From Quadrisphaera granulorum (lineage in GTDB: Bacteria > Actinomycetota > Actinomycetes > Actinomycetales > Quadrisphaeraceae): a stretch of 64,000 bases of DNA. Under the pieces are notes generated by a model. The model was not told the DNA's origin and ran no database searches. It worked only from the letters and a program-made list of their open reading frames with translations. The stretch spans positions 62,001 through 126,000 of the forward strand of contig NZ_QGDQ01000011.1 of assembly GCF_003149145.1 (NCBI RefSeq). The letters are read 5' to 3'. Numbering within the stretch: the first letter of the stretch is position 1; the number at the start of each line of letters is the position of its first letter. Positions 8,253 through 16,428 of this stretch are shown here, one piece after another. A program made the position numbers and the translations under genes.

Positions 8253-8289
8253 GATCGTCGCAGCGGGGAGGCGGATCGTCGCAGCGGGG
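8253..8289. repeat. 16-bp direct repeat between convergent genes
   Basis: GATCGTCGCAGCGGGG occurs at 8253-8268 and again at 8274-8289, a 21-bp period, in the 135-bp gap between the small plus-strand ORF and the end of rluD. Nothing else is recognised in this gap. Confidence 0.6.
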
Positions 8290-8295
8290 GGCTGG

Positions 8296-9231
8296 TCAGG
8301 CCGGGTCGGCCAGGACGTCGAGCGCGCCCTGTAGGTCAGCGGGGTACTCGCTGGTGAACGCCGTCCACTCCCCCGTCGCCGGGTGATGGAAGGCCAGACC
8401 GACGGCGTGCAGCCACTGCCGCGTGAGCCCAAGTCGCTGCGCGAGAGCCGGGTCGGCGCCGTACGTGAGGTCTCCGCAGCACGGGTGGCGCAGCGCGCTC
8501 ATGTGCACGCGGATCTGGTGGGTGCGGCCCGTCTCCAGGTGCACCTCCAGCAGCGTGGCAGAGCGGAACGCCTCGAGCGTCTCGTAGTGGGTGACGCTGG
8601 GCTTGCCCTCGGCGGTGACGGCCCACTTCCAGTCCGAGGACGGGTGGCGGCCGATGGGGGCGTCGACGGTGCCGGACGTCGGGTCGGGGTGGCCCTGCAC
8701 TAGCGCGTGGTAGGTCTTCTCGACCGTCCGCTCGCGGAAGGCGTCCTTGAGCACGGAGTACGCATGCTCGCTCTTGGCCACCACCATGAGGCCGGAGGTG
8801 CCGACGTCGAGGCGGTGCACCACGCCCTGGCGCTCGGCGGCACCCGACGTGGAGATGCGGTAGCCGGCGGCGGCGAGCCCACCGATGACCGTCGGCCCGG
8901 TCCACCCCGGCGAGGGGTGCGCGGCGACGCCGACCGGCTTGTCGACGACCACGAGGTCGTCGTCGTCGTGGACGATCCGTAGGCCGTCGACCGGTTCGGC
9001 GACGACGCGGGGCGCCTGCGGCGGGTCCGGCAGCGACACCTCGAGCCACGCGCCGGCGCGCAGCCGCTCGGACTTGCCGACCCTCGCGCCGTCCAGCTCG
9101 ACCCCGCCGGCCTCGGCGACCTCGGCCACCCGCGACCGCGACAGACCCAGCAGCCGCGACAGGCCGGCGTCGAGCCGCTCGCCGTCGAGCCCGTCCGGGA
9201 CGGGCAGGGAACGCACCTCGGGCACGGTCAT
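8296..9231 (-). CDS. rluD: RluA/RluD-family 23S rRNA pseudouridine synthase
   Basis: A 311-residue RNA-modifying enzyme that isomerises uridine to pseudouridine. Residues 10-65 form an S4 RNA-binding domain ([20 protein letters not shown]). The catalytic block [17 protein letters not shown] holds the essential Asp (about 142), and [20 protein letters not shown] is the conserved C-terminal motif. The length fits RluD, which acts on helix 69 of 23S rRNA, although other RluA-family targets are possible. It follows lspA with a 4-nt overlap, the standard actinobacterial lspA-rluD pair at the end of the division cluster. Confidence 0.9.
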   Translation of the reverse strand: MTVPEVRSLPVPDGLDGERLDAGLSRLLGLSRSRVAEVAEAGGVELDGARVGKSERLRAGAWLEVSLPDPPQAPRVVAEPVDGLRIVHDDDDLVVVDKPVGVAAHPSPGWTGPTVIGGLAAAGYRISTSGAAERQGVVHRLDVGTSGLMVVAKSEHAYSVLKDAFRERTVEKTYHALVQGHPDPTSGTVDAPIGRHPSSDWKWAVTAEGKPSVTHYETLEAFRSATLLEVHLETGRTHQIRVHMSALRHPCCGDLTYGADPALAQRLGLTRQWLHAVGLAFHHPATGEWTAFTSEYPADLQGALDVLADPA

Positions 9232-9809
9232 CGCCTCGCTGAGCGGGTGGCGCGGCGCCCGTCGATCTCGACACCGCGCAGCGCGAGGATGACGATCAGC
9301 CCCGCAGCGGTGCAGATCATGGAGTCGGCCACGTTGAACACCGGCCAGTTCGGCAGGGCCAGGAAGTCGACCACGTGCCCACGGGCGAACCCGGGGGCGC
9401 GCACCAGCCTGTCGACGAGGTTGCCGGTAGCACCGGCCAGCAGCAGCCCCAACGCCAACGCCCAGCCGCGGCTGCCGAGCTTGCGGGAGACCCGCAGGAC
9501 GGCGGCGACGACGACGGTCGCGATGATCGTGAAGATCCAGGTGGCGCCGGTCGCGAAGGAGAACGCGGCGCCGGGGTTGCGCAGCAGCACGAGCTGCAGC
9601 ACGTCACCCACCACCGGGACGGGCTCGCCGGGGGTCAGCAGCGCGACAGCGAGCACCTTGGTGATCTGGTCAGCGGCGAGACCGAGCAGTGCGACCACCA
9701 CGAGGAAACGACGCAACCGGCGCGCCAGGAGCTTGCGCGCGATGCCGTCGGTGCCGGCGTCGGGGACGGACGAAGAACTACCGGTGGCCCCGGACGCCGT
9801 CGGCGTCAC
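9228..9809 (-). CDS. lspA: Lipoprotein signal peptidase (signal peptidase II)
   Basis: A 193-residue membrane aspartic protease that cleaves the signal peptide from diacylglyceryl-modified prolipoproteins. About four transmembrane helices are visible. The conserved blocks are [30 protein letters not shown] with one catalytic Asp (about 133) and FNVADSMI with the other (about 162). The N-terminal 25 residues are a polar Ser/Gly-rich extension. The start is a GTG with no clear ribosome binding site, 23 nt after divIVA, so translation probably depends on the upstream gene. Confidence 0.93.
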   Translation of the reverse strand: MTPTASGATGSSSSVPDAGTDGIARKLLARRLRRFLVVVALLGLAADQITKVLAVALLTPGEPVPVVGDVLQLVLLRNPGAAFSFATGATWIFTIIATVVVAAVLRVSRKLGSRGWALALGLLLAGATGNLVDRLVRAPGFARGHVVDFLALPNWPVFNVADSMICTAAGLIVILALRGVEIDGRRATRSARR

Positions 9810-9832
9810 GGGGCCATCGGGGGACGGCTGGC

Positions 9833-10495
9833 TCAGTTAGCACCGCCGCCGAAGGCGTAGCCCACGTCCTGAGCAGAGGAAGGGCTCGGGCGCCCGCCGT
9901 TGCTACCGGCGACGCCGGCACTGCTGCGGGTCTCGAGGTCGCGCAGCTGGGACTCGAGGTAGGACTTCATGCGGTTGCGGTAGTCACGCTCGAAGTTGCG
10001 CAGCTCGTCGATCTTGCGCTCGAGCAGCGACCGCTCCTGCTCGAGGCTGCCGAGCGTCTGGCGGTGCTTGTCTTCCGCCTCGCGGACTAGGCGAGCGGCA
10101 CGGTCCTTCGCTTCGCTGAGGATGGCGTCGCGCTGCTCCTCACCAGAGCGGACGAAGTCATCGTGGAGCTTCTGGGCCAGCGCGAGCATGCCGGTGGCGG
10201 ACTCCAGCGGCTGGCCGACGGGCGAGACCGGCGCCGGTGCGGGCGCGATCGGCTGCGGGGCCGGAGCCACCTGCTGCGGCACCTGCCCGGTGGTTCCGCC
10301 GCTGCGGCTGAGCTCGGTCACGCGGCGTTCGCACGCGGACAGGCTCTGCTGCAGCTGCTCGTTCTCCGCCGTCAACCGGCGCAGTTCACCGACCACCTCG
10401 TCCAGGAAGTCATCGACTTCGTCCTGGTCGTATCCCTCACGGAACTTGGTGGGCTGGAACCGCTTGTTGACGACGTCCTCGGGCGTCAGCGCCAT
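9833..10495 (-). CDS. divIVA: DivIVA/Wag31 polar growth scaffold
   Basis: A 220-residue coiled-coil protein that binds curved membrane at poles and septa and recruits the elongation machinery. The start MALTPEDVVNKRF and the following FREGYDQDEVDDFLDEVV form the DivIVA membrane-binding N-domain. A coiled coil follows, then a Pro/Gln-rich linker (about 95-125), a second long coiled coil and a Gly/Ser tail ending YAFGGGAN. ATG 10495 was chosen because GAGGTG precedes it and the family N-terminus matches exactly; the frame runs further upstream, but without family similarity. In relatives such as mycobacteria the protein is essential and a kinase target. Confidence 0.95.
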   Translation of the reverse strand: MALTPEDVVNKRFQPTKFREGYDQDEVDDFLDEVVGELRRLTAENEQLQQSLSACERRVTELSRSGGTTGQVPQQVAPAPQPIAPAPAPVSPVGQPLESATGMLALAQKLHDDFVRSGEEQRDAILSEAKDRAARLVREAEDKHRQTLGSLEQERSLLERKIDELRNFERDYRNRMKSYLESQLRDLETRSSAGVAGSNGGRPSPSSAQDVGYAFGGGAN

Positions 10496-10667
10496 GTGGT
10501 CACCTCTTCGAGAGTCACCGCGGTGGCACGCACCGGGCCTGCGTTCAGTCGCGTGCCACCGTAGCCGACGACGCGCGAGAGCGCGGTCAGGTGCAGCACG
10601 CGGTGTGTCCGGATGGACGGGATAGGTCGGATCAACGGGGTGGAAAGGGTGGATCGCGCCGCGGCCG

Positions 10668-10967
10668 TCACATCGTTCTCGCGGCCGCACTCGACAGCAG
10701 GCTCATGAGCAGCGAACAGCCCAGCGCCAGGATGATGAAAGCGAGATCCAGCTGGATGCTCCCGAGGCGGATCGGCTTGATGACGCGCCGCAGGCCGCGC
10801 AGCGGCGGGTCGGTGACGGTGTAGACGGCCTCCGCCAGCACGAGGACGACGCCGCGGGGGCGCCAGTCACGGGAGAAGACCTGCACCCACTCCAGCACGA
10901 GCCGTCCGATCAGCAGCACGAAGAAGAGCAGCACGACGAGGTACAGCAGCTGGAAGAGCAGGTTCAC
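10668..10967 (-). CDS. YggT-family membrane protein
   Basis: A 99-residue protein with two hydrophobic regions flanking the family motif DPPLRGLRRVIKPIRLGSIQLDLAFI. YggT/YlmG proteins sit in the membrane next to sepF and divIVA in Gram-positive bacteria and are linked to division or envelope organisation, but their biochemical role is not settled. The start is GTG 10967. The length and position between sepF and divIVA are standard. A gap of 172 bp separates it from divIVA. Confidence 0.88.
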   Translation of the reverse strand: MNLLFQLLYLVVLLFFVLLIGRLVLEWVQVFSRDWRPRGVVLVLAEAVYTVTDPPLRGLRRVIKPIRLGSIQLDLAFIILALGCSLLMSLLSSAAARTM

Positions 10968-11057
10968 CGGACCATCATCTCCTGCCGAACAGGCCGCTGT
11001 GTGCGCGCCGCGTCGAGACCCCGGCGTTGATCGCGATGGACGTCAGGACACGCCGAA

Positions 11058-11087
11058 GAGGGGGCACCGCGGCAGCGGTGCCCCCTC
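11058..11087 (-). terminator. Terminator hairpin downstream of sepF
   Basis: A perfect 13-bp stem (11058-11070 with 11075-11087) closes a 4-nt loop 53 bp after the sepF stop and before yggT. On the reverse strand it is followed by a short pyrimidine run. It probably separates sepF transcription from yggT-divIVA. Confidence 0.65.
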
Positions 11088-11139
11088 GTGGCGGGCGATT
11101 GAGGGGCGCCTCGCCCGCCACCGCCGGTGAACCGGCAGG

Positions 11140-11619
11140 TCAGGACTGGTTGAAGACCGCCTTGACCTGGCCGACCGGCTCACCGGTGACCTCGACGTGT
11201 GCCGGGGAGAGCAGGAAGACCTTGTTGGTGACGCGCTCGATGTTGCCGTGCAGCCCGAAGACCAGGCCGGCCGAGAAGTCGACCAGGCGCTTGGCGTCGG
11301 CGTCGGACATGTCGGTGAGGTTCATGATCACCGGCACGCCGCCGCGGAAGCACTCACCGATGGCCTTGGCCTCGTTGTAGGTGCGGGGGTGGATCGTCGT
11401 GATGCGGCGCAGGTCAGCCGCAGGCGGCGGTGTGAAGCGGGCGACGGATCGGTCGCGGGTGATCGGTGTCACCTCGGCCCGGTAGTCGGATTCGTCTAGG
11501 GCCACCTCGTCGTCCCCCTCCTCCCAGGCGTCCACGTCGAGGTCACGGGGCTCGGCGTAGCGCGGGTCGTCTTCGCGCAAGCCCATCCACACCATCGACT
11601 TGTGCAGTGCTCCAGCCAT
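11140..11619 (-). CDS. sepF: Cell division protein SepF
   Basis: A 159-residue FtsZ partner. SepF has an N-terminal amphipathic helix that binds membrane (here [14 protein letters not shown]), an acidic disordered linker, and a C-terminal globular domain (about 75-159) with the conserved [43 protein letters not shown] and [12 protein letters not shown]. In actinobacteria, which lack FtsA and ZipA, it is the main tether of the Z ring. ATG 11619 was chosen because AGGAGG lies 8 nt upstream; an in-frame GTG 6 nt earlier is too close to it. Confidence 0.95.
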   Translation of the reverse strand: MAGALHKSMVWMGLREDDPRYAEPRDLDVDAWEEGDDEVALDESDYRAEVTPITRDRSVARFTPPPAADLRRITTIHPRTYNEAKAIGECFRGGVPVIMNLTDMSDADAKRLVDFSAGLVFGLHGNIERVTNKVFLLSPAHVEVTGEPVGQVKAVFNQS

Positions 11620-11736
11620 GACCACTCCTCCTCACAGCGTGCTTCGCCCGCCCGCCTCGGCGGTCGGTGCGACACCCTTGCGACCCGCCAGCCCCTCCGG
11701 ACTCTTGGGCCTCATTCGTCTCGCTAGTCACAGAAG

Positions 11737-12501
11737 TTACACGATGGCGGGCCGCGCGCCCAGCACGGCGCGGCCGACACGCACGTGGGTTGCCCCTGCG
11801 GCGACGGCGGCTTCGAGGTCGCCACTCATGCCCGCTGAGATGACGGTCGCTTCCGGGTGGTCGGCCCGCAACCGGGCCGCCACCTGGGCAAGTCGCTCGA
11901 AGGGCCCGCGGGGATCGACGCCGGCGGGCGCGACGGCCATGACACCCGCCAGCCGCAGCCCCTCGGCGGCGGCCACCACCTCCGCCAGCTCGGCGACCTC
12001 GCCCGGGCGCGCACCACCGCGGCCAGGGTCGCGCGTGTCGTCGTCGTCGAGATCGATCTGGAGCAGGACGTCGAGCAGGTGACCGGCGGGCCGCTCCCCC
12101 CGCTCCAGCGCCCGTCGGTGTCCGCGCTCCAGGGCCGTGACCAGGCGCGCTCGGTCGACGGAGTGGACCACGTCGGCCCAGCTCGCCACCGCCGCGGCCT
12201 TGTTGGTCTGCACCTGGCCCACCTGGTGCCAGCGCAGCGGCAGGTCCGCGCAGGCGCGGGCCTTCTCGCCCGACTCCGGCTCGCGACTCTCCCCGACGTC
12301 AGTGGCGCCGCACCCGGCGAGTAGGCGCACATCGTCCGCAGGGAAGGTCTTGGTGACCACCACCAGCTGGACCGACCCCGCGGCCCGCCCCGCAGCAGCC
12401 TCGGCGGCGGCCACCCGCTCGCGCACCTCGGCGAGGTTCGCCGCCAGCTCGGCGGCCCGCTCGCTCAGCGCTTCTCCCGCCATGCCGATGCTCCCCGTCA
12501 C
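11737..12501 (-). CDS. yggS: YggS/PROSC-family PLP homeostasis protein
   Basis: A 254-residue PLP-binding TIM-barrel protein of the alanine-racemase N-terminal fold. It has no known catalysis and buffers pyridoxal phosphate. The PLP lysine lies in LVVVTKTFPADDVRLL. Other family marks are DVGESREPE, WHQVGQVQTNKAA, VHSVDRARL and the phosphate-binding end SGDLEAAVAAGATHVRVGRAVLG. The GTG start overlaps the pgeF stop by 4 nt (12498-12501), so the pair is coupled, as in most actinobacterial division clusters. Confidence 0.92.
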   Translation of the reverse strand: MTGSIGMAGEALSERAAELAANLAEVRERVAAAEAAAGRAAGSVQLVVVTKTFPADDVRLLAGCGATDVGESREPESGEKARACADLPLRWHQVGQVQTNKAAAVASWADVVHSVDRARLVTALERGHRRALERGERPAGHLLDVLLQIDLDDDDTRDPGRGGARPGEVAELAEVVAAAEGLRLAGVMAVAPAGVDPRGPFERLAQVAARLRADHPEATVISAGMSGDLEAAVAAGATHVRVGRAVLGARPAIV

Positions 12502-13226
12502 GCCGATGCCTCCTTCCAGACCAGGCCCGCCCAGCGCGGCGCGTCCGGACCGGAACGGCGCACGGAGCCGAGCGACTCGTCTTCCACGGTGCACCCGGGC
12601 AGCTGCTCGGCCGCGACCCCCAGGGCGGCGAGCTGCTCCAGCACGCCGGCCGCAACATCGAGGGACGGAGTACCGGTCCAGGTGCGCGAGGCGGTGACCG
12701 GGTGCCGCCCGGCAACGTCGTCGCGCATCGCCGCCGGCACCTCGTAACAGCGAGCGCACACCGAGGGACCCAGTAGCGCACGCGTGCGACCGGCGTCAGC
12801 ACCAAGCTCCCCCATGAGCGCCACGGCCGCGCCGACTACGCCGGTGTCCATGCCGCGGCGCCCGGCGTGCGCGACGCCCACCACCCCGGCGGCCGGGTCG
12901 GCCAGGAGCACCGGCACGCAGTCGGCCACGAGGACGGCGAGCACCAGGCCCGGCACGTCGGTGACCAGCGCATCAGCGTCGGGCGGCGGCCCGTCCCAGG
13001 GGCCGCGGGCCACGACGGCCCCGTCTCCGTGCACCTGGTGGGCCACGAGCAGGCGCTCCGGAGGCGCGCCGACGTCGGCGGCCAGGGCTGCGCGCGCCGC
13101 GCGGGCACCCTCGGCTCCGGCGGCGCGGTCACTGAGGTCAGCGCCGCCCGAGAGAGCCCAGCGCAGACCGCCGGGCAACTCGCGGCGCCAGGTGGTGGAC
13201 GCAGAAAGGTCGGGCGGGCTCGCCAT
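12498..13226 (-). CDS. pgeF: PgeF/YfiH-family (multicopper polyphenol oxidase domain) protein
   Basis: A 242-residue protein of the DUF152/YfiH family. Homologues have been described as peptidoglycan-editing factors and as purine-nucleoside-processing enzymes. The metal-site residues are visible in AHQVHGDG, LVADCVPVLL (Cys about 103) and GVAHAGRRGMDTG (His about 120), and SVCARCYEVP is also conserved. It lies directly after ftsZ, as is usual in actinobacteria. The ATG at 13226 has CAGGCT exactly 6 nt upstream, so it may have its own leaderless promoter in the 86-bp gap. Confidence 0.9.
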   Translation of the reverse strand: MASPPDLSASTTWRRELPGGLRWALSGGADLSDRAAGAEGARAARAALAADVGAPPERLLVAHQVHGDGAVVARGPWDGPPPDADALVTDVPGLVLAVLVADCVPVLLADPAAGVVGVAHAGRRGMDTGVVGAAVALMGELGADAGRTRALLGPSVCARCYEVPAAMRDDVAGRHPVTASRTWTGTPSLDVAAGVLEQLAALGVAAEQLPGCTVEDESLGSVRRSGPDAPRWAGLVWKEASA

Positions 13227-13312
13227 GGGACGAGCCTGCCCGACCTCTCATCCGGCCCGCCTCGCGGGGCCGGGATGCTGCTGCCGCTGCGCTTGGCTAC
13301 TGGAGCGGCTGA

Positions 13313-14893
13313 CTACTTCAGGAAGTCGGGGACGTCGAGGTCCTCCGGCTCGGCCCGCCCGTAGCGGACGCGCGCCGGCTCGCGCTCGACCACGCCGTGG
13401 CTGCCGGTGTGGACTCCGGCGTGGCCGCCGTCGTACTGACCCGGGAGCTGAGTGGCGGGGTAGGCGGGAGCGGGGGCCGGCTCGGCGGCGGGGCCGTCGT
13501 CCAGAGCGCTCGGGGTGCCCTGGGGGCTGCGCCAGTCGGTGTAGGACTCCGGGTAGGAGTCGGCGTACGCGTCCGGGTGAGCGTCGGCGTAGCGGTCGTA
13601 GGAGTCGGGCTGGACTGCCGGCGCGGCCTGCCGCGCGGGCGCCTCGCTGTAGGCCGGCGGGGCCGCCGGCGCCGCGGCGCGGGCGGGCTGCTGCCAGCTC
13701 GGCCTGTCGACCGACGGCACAGCCGGGGTCTGCCCGGTCCGGGGCCCGGCGGTACGGGCCGGAGGGGCCACCGCGGGCTGCGAGCCGGTGCGCGGGCCGG
13801 TCGAGGCGGGAGCCGCGGGGCCGGCACCGAAGCCGCTGTGGGCGGGGCGCCCGGGGGCGCCGCCCGTCGGCACCGCCGGGGTGCGGGGCAGCGAGACCTG
13901 CGCGGGAGCGGGCTCCGCGCGGCGCTCGTCGCGGCGAACCTGGGGCGTGCCGCCGTCGAAGCCGGCGGCGATGACCGTGACGCGGACCTCGTCACCGAGG
14001 GCGTCGTCGATGACGGCGCCGAAGATGATGTTGGCCTCGGGGTGCGCGGCCTCCTGGACCATGCGCGCGGCCTCGTTGATCTCGAACAGGCCGAGGTCGG
14101 AGCCACCCTGGATGGACAGCAGCACGCCGTGCGCGCCGTCGATGCTGGCCTCGAGCAGCGGCGAGGAGATCGCCAGTTCGGCCGCCTCCACCGCGCGGTT
14201 GTCACCGCGGGAGGAACCGATGCCCATGAGCGCGGAACCCGCGTTGCTCATGACCGACTTCACGTCGGCGAAGTCGAGGTTGATCAGACCCGGCGTGGTG
14301 ATGAGGTCGGTGATGCCCTGCACACCGGACAGCAGCACCTGGTCGGCCGACTTGAAGGCGTCCAGCACGCTGACGCCGCGGTCGCTGATGGACAGCAGCC
14401 TGTCGTTCGGGATGACGATGAGCGTGTCGACCTGCTCGCGCAGCTCCGCGATGCCCGACTCCGCGCTGGTGGCGCGACGACGGCCCTCGAACGTGAACGG
14501 ACGGGTCACGACGCCGATGGTCAGCGCACCCTGCGCCCTGGCGATACGGGCCACCACGGGGGCACCGCCGGTGCCCGTGCCGCCGCCCTCACCGGCCGTG
14601 ACGAAGACCATGTCGGCCCCGCGGAGGACCTCTTCGATCTCCTCGGCGTGATCCTCGGCGGCCTTGCGGCCGACCTCGGGGTCAGCGCCGGCACCGAGAC
14701 CGCGCGTCAGCTCACGGCCGACATCGAGCTTGACGTCGGCGTCGCTCATCAGCAGTGCCTGGGCGTCGGTGTTGACCGCGATGAACTCGACCCCCTTGAG
14801 GCCGACCTCGATCATTCGGTTCACGGCGTTGACGCCGCCACCGCCAACACCCACCACCTTGATGACCGCCAAGTAATTCTGCGGTGCCGCCAC
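13313..14893 (-). CDS. ftsZ: Tubulin-like division GTPase FtsZ (long C-terminal linker)
   Basis: This 526-residue GTPase polymerises into the Z ring. The core (about 1-320) has the [12 protein letters not shown]-terminal glycines, NTDAQAL, the tubulin signature GGGTGTG (103-109) and the T7 catalytic loop NLDFADV (205-211). From about residue 330 to 510 there is a Pro/Ala/Tyr-rich disordered linker with acidic Asp/Tyr repeats, longer than is usual. The C-terminal peptide DLDVPDFLK, which binds SepF and FtsW, is intact. GTG 14893 fits the family start; the frame continues upstream without similarity. The 500-bp upstream gap should hold its promoter. Confidence 0.96.
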   Translation of the reverse strand: MAAPQNYLAVIKVVGVGGGGVNAVNRMIEVGLKGVEFIAVNTDAQALLMSDADVKLDVGRELTRGLGAGADPEVGRKAAEDHAEEIEEVLRGADMVFVTAGEGGGTGTGGAPVVARIARAQGALTIGVVTRPFTFEGRRRATSAESGIAELREQVDTLIVIPNDRLLSISDRGVSVLDAFKSADQVLLSGVQGITDLITTPGLINLDFADVKSVMSNAGSALMGIGSSRGDNRAVEAAELAISSPLLEASIDGAHGVLLSIQGGSDLGLFEINEAARMVQEAAHPEANIIFGAVIDDALGDEVRVTVIAAGFDGGTPQVRRDERRAEPAPAQVSLPRTPAVPTGGAPGRPAHSGFGAGPAAPASTGPRTGSQPAVAPPARTAGPRTGQTPAVPSVDRPSWQQPARAAAPAAPPAYSEAPARQAAPAVQPDSYDRYADAHPDAYADSYPESYTDWRSPQGTPSALDDGPAAEPAPAPAYPATQLPGQYDGGHAGVHTGSHGVVEREPARVRYGRAEPEDLDVPDFLK

Positions 14894-15393
14894 GGTCCCC
14901 TGCTCTCCCCGATCGCTTCGGGCCTGCCGACCCCGGATCTGCTGCCACCGAGGCCCCCTCAGGCCCCGGAAAAGTCTCAACCTCAACCTGAGGCTGAACG
15001 TTATGTCACAACGGTGTTGTTTGCAGGCTAGGGGCCGGACGCCGATCCCCACAACTCCCCACGCCGCGGGCGCTGAACAGCGGCTCTGCCTCGCAGCTCT
15101 GTGCTCACGGGCGCTGACAGAGCGCAACGTCGAGCACGACGTGTGCGGCGCCGAGCCGCCCGTTCGGGCCTGGGAGAGCCTAGATGCGCTTCCTGGGAGC
15201 CGGGCACAGGGGGCCGGAGGAAGCCTCCCGGAACCGCTCTCCTCCCACACTCGCGGAAGTGCCGGTTACAGCCCGCAGATCAATCCAGAGCAATCACGAG
15301 CAGATCACGACGGCAACGCCAGACGCCGAAACGACGCTTCCGAAAGCTGTCTCGAGCGCCTCCAGCCCCGCCCATAGTGCCGCCCAGTTCCCG
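14894..15393 (-). other. 500-bp ftsQ-ftsZ intergenic region
   Basis: No protein-coding frame with recognisable content lies here. An open frame continuous with ftsZ extends through part of it but looks like noise. The segment is less GC-rich near the ftsZ side and holds the likely ftsZ promoter. No RNA gene is recognised. Confidence 0.7.
14975..15003 (-). promoter_or_regulatory. Likely ftsZ promoter -10 and adjacent CCTCAGGTTGAGG dyad
   Basis: On the reverse strand, TAACGT (15003-14998) is a good -10 element about 105 nt before the ftsZ start. Just downstream is the partly palindromic CAGCCTCAGGTTGAGGTTGAG. Its GTTGAG is repeated in tandem, and the whole lies near the expected transcription start. 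From memory, similar GTTGAGGTT words occur upstream of ftsZ in other actinobacteria. The regulator is unknown. Confidence 0.4.
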
Positions 15394-16428
15394 TTATGGA
15401 GCGGTCGCGGGAGCCCTCGGCGCGCTGACGTCGACAGTGCGGACCCCCTCGCGAGGCAGCAGGAGCTGGGCTACCCGCGCCTTGAGGTCGTCCTCGCCGG
15501 CACCGCCCCACACGACCTGCTTGCCATCGCGCAGAGCCAGGCGGACGTCCTCCGGTCCGCTGGCCGTGATGGCCGAGACCTGCTCTCGCAGGGCAGTCGG
15601 CAGTGCCAGCGCCACAGCCGAGGCAGCCCGCACCGCTCCCGCGCCCGCCGCGCCGGGGTCGACCTGCACCAGCGGCACTCCCTCGGGCGCTGCGTCGGCG
15701 GTCGTGATGCTCGTGCCGTCGCCGTCGAGCAGCATGACGCCCGGGGCGCCGTCGGCAGCGGGCACGGCGGCCACCGGCACCTTCTCGGTGACCGCGACGT
15801 CCAGGCGGTGCGGGAAGCCGCGCGTCACCGACACCGAGGCCACCCACGGCAGCTTCCGGAGCCGCTCGCTCACCGCGCCCGTGTCGACCCGCAGCAGCGG
15901 CAGCCCCATCTGGTCCGCGGCTGCGCTCTGCACGGCGGCAGCGCCCGTCCTGTCGGCACCGCTGACGCGCACGTCCCGCAGCGCTGTCAGCGAGCTGGCC
16001 AGCAGCGCCCACGCCGCCGCTCCGAGAAGGAGGACGACGACGACGGCGACAGCGATCACGCGCCACAGCAGCCTCCGGCCACTCCCAGCGCCGGCCCCGT
16101 CGGAGCTCGACCCGCTGCGCGCCGCCTCGCCCTCGGTGGCCCCGGCGGCACGCGGCCTCTCGGCGCGTCCCTCGCGCTGGGGCGGCCGTCCCGGCTCGTC
16201 GGTGTCGGACCGGGACTGCCGGGTCACCCCGGGCTGCGTCGAGGAGCCCACGGGGCTGGTTGAAACCGCCGGGCTGGATGACGCGGGGTGCGCGGCGCTC
16301 TGCGGCGCCGCGGGTCCGGTCTCGGGCAGCTGCACCGGCTGAGGCTGCTCACGCTGCTCGGGTCGCGGGCGCCGGGGCGCCGCCGGACGGCGCACCGGCG
16401 CCGGGGGCCGCCGCCCGGGAGGGGTCAC
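15394..16428 (-). CDS. ftsQ: Divisome protein FtsQ
   Basis: A 344-residue bitopic membrane protein that links early and late divisome parts through FtsL/FtsB-like partners. Residues 1-115 are a very long Pro/Arg/Ser-rich cytoplasmic tail. One transmembrane helix (about 118-140, VIAVAVVVVLLLGAAAW) follows, then a POTRA domain starting SLTALRDVRVSGADRTG and the beta domain with RKLPWVASVSVTRGFPHRLDVAVTEK. The GTG start overlaps the murC stop by 4 nt. No ftsA follows, which fits actinobacteria. Confidence 0.93.
   Translation of the reverse strand: MTPPGRRPPAPVRRPAAPRRPRPEQREQPQPVQLPETGPAAPQSAAHPASSSPAVSTSPVGSSTQPGVTRQSRSDTDEPGRPPQREGRAERPRAAGATEGEAARSGSSSDGAGAGSGRRLLWRVIAVAVVVVLLLGAAAWALLASSLTALRDVRVSGADRTGAAAVQSAAADQMGLPLLRVDTGAVSERLRKLPWVASVSVTRGFPHRLDVAVTEKVPVAAVPAADGAPGVMLLDGDGTSITTADAAPEGVPLVQVDPGAAGAGAVRAASAVALALPTALREQVSAITASGPEDVRLALRDGKQVVWGGAGEDDLKARVAQLLLPREGVRTVDVSAPRAPATAP

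Noticed and set aside
14894-15250. Upstream extension of the ftsZ reading frame
   Set aside because: The extra 119 codons have no FtsZ similarity and are Arg/Ser-rich; GTG 14893 matches the family start.
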